Origin: an uncultured Clostridia bacterium
GTDB lineage: Bacteria > Bacillota > Clostridia > Oscillospirales > Acutalibacteraceae
Direction: 5' to 3'
NCBI GenBank assembly: GCA_937901145.1
Contig: CALCHE010000035.1
Coordinates: 1-15,797, forward strand
DNA length: 15,797 nt
Shown here piece after piece: positions 12,520-15,797 of the stretch (position 1 is the stretch's first letter; the number at the start of each line of letters is the position of its first letter). Under the pieces are notes generated by a model. It was given only the letters and a program-made list of their open reading frames with translations, ran no database searches and was not told the DNA's origin. Position numbers and translations under genes: made by a program.

Positions 12520-13527
12520 ATGAAAATTTTAGCGATCGAATCTTCATGTGACGAAACAGCTGCAAGTGTGGTCGAAGACGGCAGAGAGGTACTCTCTAAT
12601 GTGGTGGCTTCACAGGTAGCAGAACATAAAATTTACGGCGGTGTAGTACCCGAAATAGCATCGAGAAGACACGCTGAGGCTATTTCCTCGGTAGTGGAAA
12701 AGGCTCTCAGTGATGCTGAGTGTGAGCTTTCGGATATTGATGCCATAGCCGTAACCTATGCGCCCGGTCTTATCGGTGCGCTGTTAGTAGGTGTGAACTA
12801 TGCGAAAAGCCTGGCTTATGCGGGTAATATTCCCTTGGTGCCCGTACACCATCTGCGTTCACACATCGCTGCTAACTACATCACTCATAAGGAGCTTAAG
12901 CCGCCCTTTTTCTGCCTGGTGGTAAGCGGAGGTAATACCCTTATGACCGAGGTCAGAGACTATACTGATTTCAATGTTATCGGCAGAACAAGAGACGACG
13001 CGGCAGGTGAAGCACTGGACAAGGCAGCCAGAACCATGGGTATTCCTTACCCCGGCGGTCTTAATCTGGACAGACTCGCTAAGGACGGTGACAGCACAGC
13101 CTACAGATTCCCTACACCCAAGGTGGAAAACGCGCCCTATGATTTCAGCTTTTCGGGACTTAAAACCTCGGTTATCAATATTATACATAATGCCAAGCAG
13201 AAGGGCGAGGAGATAAACGAAAAGAATCTCGGTGCTTCATTTATGAAAAGCGTCAGCTCCTGTCTGTGTAAAAATACAGAAAAGGCTATGAAGGACTTCG
13301 GTCACAGAACTCTCGTGCTGGCAGGCGGTGTTTCGGCAAACTCCGTTTTAAGAGCAGATATTGAAGATATGTGCAGAAGAAACGGCTGGAAGCTTTATCT
13401 TCCCGAGCTTTCACTCTGCGGAGACAATGCGGCTATGGTAGGTGCACAGGGCTATTACGAATATCTCAGCGGTAACACTGCCGGACCTGAGCTTAACGCT
13501 TATGCGGGAATGGAGATCGACGCATAA
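12520..13527 (+). CDS. tsaD: tRNA N6-adenosine threonylcarbamoyltransferase TsaD
   Basis: This 335-residue protein of the ASKHA/Kae1-Qri7-TsaD family transfers the threonylcarbamoyl group from threonylcarbamoyl-AMP to A37 of tRNAs that read ANN codons, working with TsaB and TsaE. The start MKILAIESSCDETAAS, the metal-binding HLRSH (His111 and His115, HxxxH), VSGGNT, GRTRDDAAGEALDKAAR and the late CGDNAAM (Asp302) are all present, so it looks fully functional. The ATG at 12520 is chosen because AAGGTGA (12508-12514) is five bases upstream. That ribosome binding site covers the rimI stop codon, so the two genes are translationally close-coupled. A GTG at 12511 is in frame but has no suitable site. 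No tsaB or tsaE is in the window; they must lie elsewhere if the pathway works. Confidence 0.95.
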   Translation: MKILAIESSCDETAASVVEDGREVLSNVVASQVAEHKIYGGVVPEIASRRHAEAISSVVEKALSDAECELSDIDAIAVTYAPGLIGALLVGVNYAKSLAYAGNIPLVPVHHLRSHIAANYITHKELKPPFFCLVVSGGNTLMTEVRDYTDFNVIGRTRDDAAGEALDKAARTMGIPYPGGLNLDRLAKDGDSTAYRFPTPKVENAPYDFSFSGLKTSVINIIHNAKQKGEEINEKNLGASFMKSVSSCLCKNTEKAMKDFGHRTLVLAGGVSANSVLRADIEDMCRRNGWKLYLPELSLCGDNAAMVGAQGYYEYLSGNTAGPELNAYAGMEIDA

Positions 13528-13564
13528 ATATAACGGAATGAAAAAAGAGAAAGGAAGCAGAAAA

Positions 13565-15520
13565 ATGAAAAAAGCCATAATTACTGTTTTTACGCTTATA
13601 CTTTTTACTCTCTGCCTGTCCTTTGACTCACAGGCTGTGATGCCTGACAGCGAGGTTAAAAGCCGTCTTTCCGACTATTCCTCTTCTTACGTGAAAACCG
13701 CTGACGGAGTCATATATCTTGAATACGAAAAGTGGGATCCCTCCGAGGAAAAAATGTATGAGGTGCTGAGCGGAATCGCTGAGTCGCTTATGGGCGAGCC
13801 TGTAGAGGATTACTGCAGAGTAAATATCAAATTTTTCTTTACTCATAAGCCCTACGGAAGTGATTTTCAGAAATTTTTCGATGAGCTTAGTCTGGTCAAA
13901 AAAAAGTTCGGTAATTTCTTTACCGAGTGGAGCAGACACAATAAGCTGATGATGAGCGTGACCTCTTACCGCGGTGGAGAGCATTTCAGCGCTAACTTTA
14001 ATTTTTATCTCAACGGAAGCGAAAAGGACAAATACGGAAAGGATTATGACGATAAGCTCCTTTCACTGGTGGGACAGGCACAGCAGGAATGCTCTGACAA
14101 TATGGAAATGGCACAGTTTTTCCTTAAGTGGCTGGATGAAAATGCCCGATACCTTATTCTTACAGGCTACACCAATGACCCGAGATATGCTCTGAATGTG
14201 GGACTTACGGTCTGCGGCGGCTATGCCAATGCCTTCAAGGATCTGTGTAACGCGGCGGGAATACCTGCCATCGTGCCCGTAAATATGGAAGCAAATCACG
14301 CCTGGAGTCAGGTTTATGTGAACGGAAAATGGTACACTGCAGACCTGTGTAATGTGGTAAGGTCAAAGAGCGGCACATATAACGGCTATCTTTTTACTGA
14401 TCCCGATCTTTCCACGGACTGTAACGATTTCGTGGAAAAGCATAAGAGCGATTATGTGGAAAGCTTCAGATACAGAAATACAGTCAATATTTCCGGATGT
14501 ACCTTCGAGTATAAAAACAGCTTTAATTTCACAGGAAAAAATATAAGACCTGCACTTACTGTCCGTTTAGGTGACAGCGTTCTGAAGGCAGGCGTACATT
14601 ATACCGTAAGCTATATGAACGACAAATATCCCGGAACAGGTAAAATGATCGTTACGGGTGTCAAGGAAAACGGTTACCGCGGAAGTGAGACTCTCAGCTT
14701 TAAAATCAATCTGCCTAAGATGTCTGTTACTGCTGCGCCCGGTAAAAGCTCTGTCAGTCTCTCCTGGAAGGCTGTAGGAGGTGTGGACGGTTACATAGTC
14801 AGACTCTACAATGCAAACAAGGATGCCTACGAAGACATAGCCACGGTAAAGGGCACCTCCTATACCGTTAAGAATCTCTCTCCCGGGAAAAAATACAAGC
14901 TGGCAGTAAGAACCTATGTATCCGAAAACGGAAATATTTACAGGGGTGACAACTGTAAGGTGTCTTCCTTTACTCTTCCCGGAAAGGTGAAAAATCTCAG
15001 GGCTGTTTCCGTTACGGATAATTCTCTGAAGCTGAAATGGACAGCTATAGAAACGGCTGAGAAATATCAGGTGCAGATAAGCACGGACGGCAAAAAATGG
15101 AAAACCTATTCTACTGTTAAAAGTAATTACTGCAAAGTAAAGGACCTTTCAGCCAATAAAAAATACTACTTCCGTGTAAGAGCCGTAAGTGAGTACGGAA
15201 AGGGCGTTTACAGCAGTAAAAAGGCTGTGACCACTCTTTTGGCAAGACCTGTTATAACAGCTGTGGCTGATAAGGGGAAAATCACCGTAAGCTGGGACAG
15301 AGTAAAAGGCGCCAAGGGTTATGTGGCAGCTTATGCGCGTAACGACGGTATGATGAGCAGTAAAAAGGTAACTTTGAAAAAGGGAAGCAAAACCTCCGTT
15401 ACCTTTAAAAATCTCAGGTCAAAGAAAAATTATTACATCAGAGTGAGAGCTTATAAAACCGTAAACGGAGAAAGAGTATACGGAAGCTACTCGAAGATAG
15501 TAAAGGTAAAAGTCAGATAA
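13565..15520 (+). CDS. Secreted transglutaminase-like protein with FN3 repeats
   Basis: The protein has 651 residues. The N-terminus (1-24) is a Sec signal peptide ending near SQA. A transglutaminase-like/CA_C0145-type domain spans about 170-270, with a plausible catalytic triad: Cys217 (TVCGGYANAFKDLC), His245 (NHAWSQV) and Asp260 (WYTADLCN). Residues 310-381 resemble the Ig-like YTGK...Y.VSY.NN..GTG...G.GNY.G module of Firmicute surface proteins. Three fibronectin type III domains follow (about 386-471, 473-558, 560-649). There is no sortase motif or anchor. The many Lys residues in the repeats could favour binding to anionic wall polymers. Such proteins may act as proteases or crosslinkers; activity is unproven. 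The start has AAGGAAG (13551-13557) seven bases upstream, 37 bases after tsaD, so co-transcription with tsaD is likely although the function is unrelated. Confidence 0.85.
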   Translation: MKKAIITVFTLILFTLCLSFDSQAVMPDSEVKSRLSDYSSSYVKTADGVIYLEYEKWDPSEEKMYEVLSGIAESLMGEPVEDYCRVNIKFFFTHKPYGSDFQKFFDELSLVKKKFGNFFTEWSRHNKLMMSVTSYRGGEHFSANFNFYLNGSEKDKYGKDYDDKLLSLVGQAQQECSDNMEMAQFFLKWLDENARYLILTGYTNDPRYALNVGLTVCGGYANAFKDLCNAAGIPAIVPVNMEANHAWSQVYVNGKWYTADLCNVVRSKSGTYNGYLFTDPDLSTDCNDFVEKHKSDYVESFRYRNTVNISGCTFEYKNSFNFTGKNIRPALTVRLGDSVLKAGVHYTVSYMNDKYPGTGKMIVTGVKENGYRGSETLSFKINLPKMSVTAAPGKSSVSLSWKAVGGVDGYIVRLYNANKDAYEDIATVKGTSYTVKNLSPGKKYKLAVRTYVSENGNIYRGDNCKVSSFTLPGKVKNLRAVSVTDNSLKLKWTAIETAEKYQVQISTDGKKWKTYSTVKSNYCKVKDLSANKKYYFRVRAVSEYGKGVYSSKKAVTTLLARPVITAVADKGKITVSWDRVKGAKGYVAAYARNDGMMSSKKVTLKKGSKTSVTFKNLRSKKNYYIRVRAYKTVNGERVYGSYSKIVKVKVR

Positions 15521-15524
15521 AAGG

Positions 15525-15565
15525 AAAACGCTGTAAGGCATAAAAGCTTTTACAGCGTTTTTTTT
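15525..15565 (+). terminator. Strong intrinsic terminator of the rimI-tsaD operon
   Basis: AAAACGCTGTAA (15525-15536) pairs perfectly with TTACAGCGTTTT (15550-15561) around a 13-base loop. The T run continues to 15565. It starts five bases after the stop of the transglutaminase-like gene. Confidence 0.93.
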
Positions 15566-15797
15566 ATTGCAATGCAGACGGTGTAATTTTGAATGCAGAA
15601 CGCAAAATTGCGGATGAAATTTCTAAAATAATAAGCGATAGTCTGCTGCTTTTACAGCCTCTCCTGAAAGGCAATGTCATTAACTTAAGAGAATTAGTGC
15701 CATTTTCTGTTAAAAGTGAATTTGAGGGCTTGATGCTTTTTGTCACGAGGAAAAGACCTATCTTTCCTTACGGGAGATAAGCATTGTAAAAGTTCAC
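15566..15797. other. Right-end stretch without a convincing gene
   Basis: Frames are open on both strands: plus from about 15565 to the TAA at 15778-15780, and minus from a GTG at 15746 to 15564. The plus frame would have to start at TTG (15589) and the minus one at GTG, and neither has a ribosome binding site. Neither translation (INLRELVPFSVKSEF on plus, RRGCKSSRLSLIILE on minus) matches a family I know. It could be a decayed gene fragment or part of a repeated sequence. Confidence 0.3.

Noticed and set aside
12859..13188. A 109-codon minus-strand frame
   Set aside because: It is antisense to the conserved core of tsaD and has no independent coding evidence.
13442..13564. Extended start of the transglutaminase-like gene inside tsaD
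   Set aside because: The ATG at 13565 has a good ribosome binding site and begins a clear signal peptide; the extension would bury the signal peptide and overlap the end of tsaD.
15591..15603. A 13-base inverted match to 1031-1043 (GAATGCAGAACGC)
   Set aside because: In a 15.8-kb window, a few 13-base matches are expected by chance across both orientations, and the flanks do not match.

Overview
The window looks like a chromosomal segment of a low-to-moderate GC Gram-positive anaerobe of the class Clostridia. My best guess is an Oscillospiraceae/Ruminococcus-like gut bacterium. The evidence is the strong AAGGAG-type ribosome binding sites, the many extended -10 (TGnTATAAT-like) promoters, short intrinsic terminators, and the protein families present: YfhO, CapA, DUF2804, COG2509 flavoprotein, and a secreted transglutaminase-like protein with FN3 repeats. 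The genus assignment is inference. No phage, insertion sequence, CRISPR array or rRNA was seen.

Layout, left to right. (1) 1-938, plus strand: the 3' part of an XRE-type helix-turn-helix regulator with a helical, TPR-like C-terminal region, cut by the window edge. A short gap follows with a candidate dispersed repeat, a heptamer array and a bidirectional terminator. (2) 1091-5691, minus strand: a cell-envelope cluster read right to left, CapA-family protein, then YfhO-family membrane protein, then a DUF2804 protein with its own promoter. (3) 5692-6129: a 438-base divergent control region with two good promoters, an 18-bp perfect palindrome and a roughly 200-nt structured 5' leader. (4) 6130-9020, plus strand: a two-gene operon with a 4-base ATGA overlap, an acyl-CoA/acyl-ACP synthetase-like AMP-binding enzyme and a PlsC-type acyltransferase carrying a C-terminal zinc ribbon. 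Together they resemble the two halves of the E. coli Aas protein. (5) 9138-9212: tRNA-Arg(CCU) with its own promoter and terminator. (6) 9450-10814, plus strand: a COG2509-type FAD-dependent dehydrogenase with a four-cysteine cluster. (7) 10871-11845, minus strand: a secreted protein of unknown function, sharing a bidirectional terminator with the flavoprotein gene. (8) 12071-15520, plus strand: rimI, tsaD and a secreted transglutaminase-like/FN3 protein, closely spaced and ended by a strong terminator. The last 230 bases hold no convincing gene.

How the genes fit together. CapA, YfhO and possibly DUF2804 point to envelope polymer work. The AMP-binding enzyme and PlsC protein point to fatty-acid activation and phospholipid acylation. 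TsaD makes the t6A37 modification of ANN-decoding tRNAs and RimI is an N-terminal protein acetyltransferase. Most of the window is ordinary housekeeping and envelope content. The least explained part is the control region and leader in front of the acyl-activation operon.
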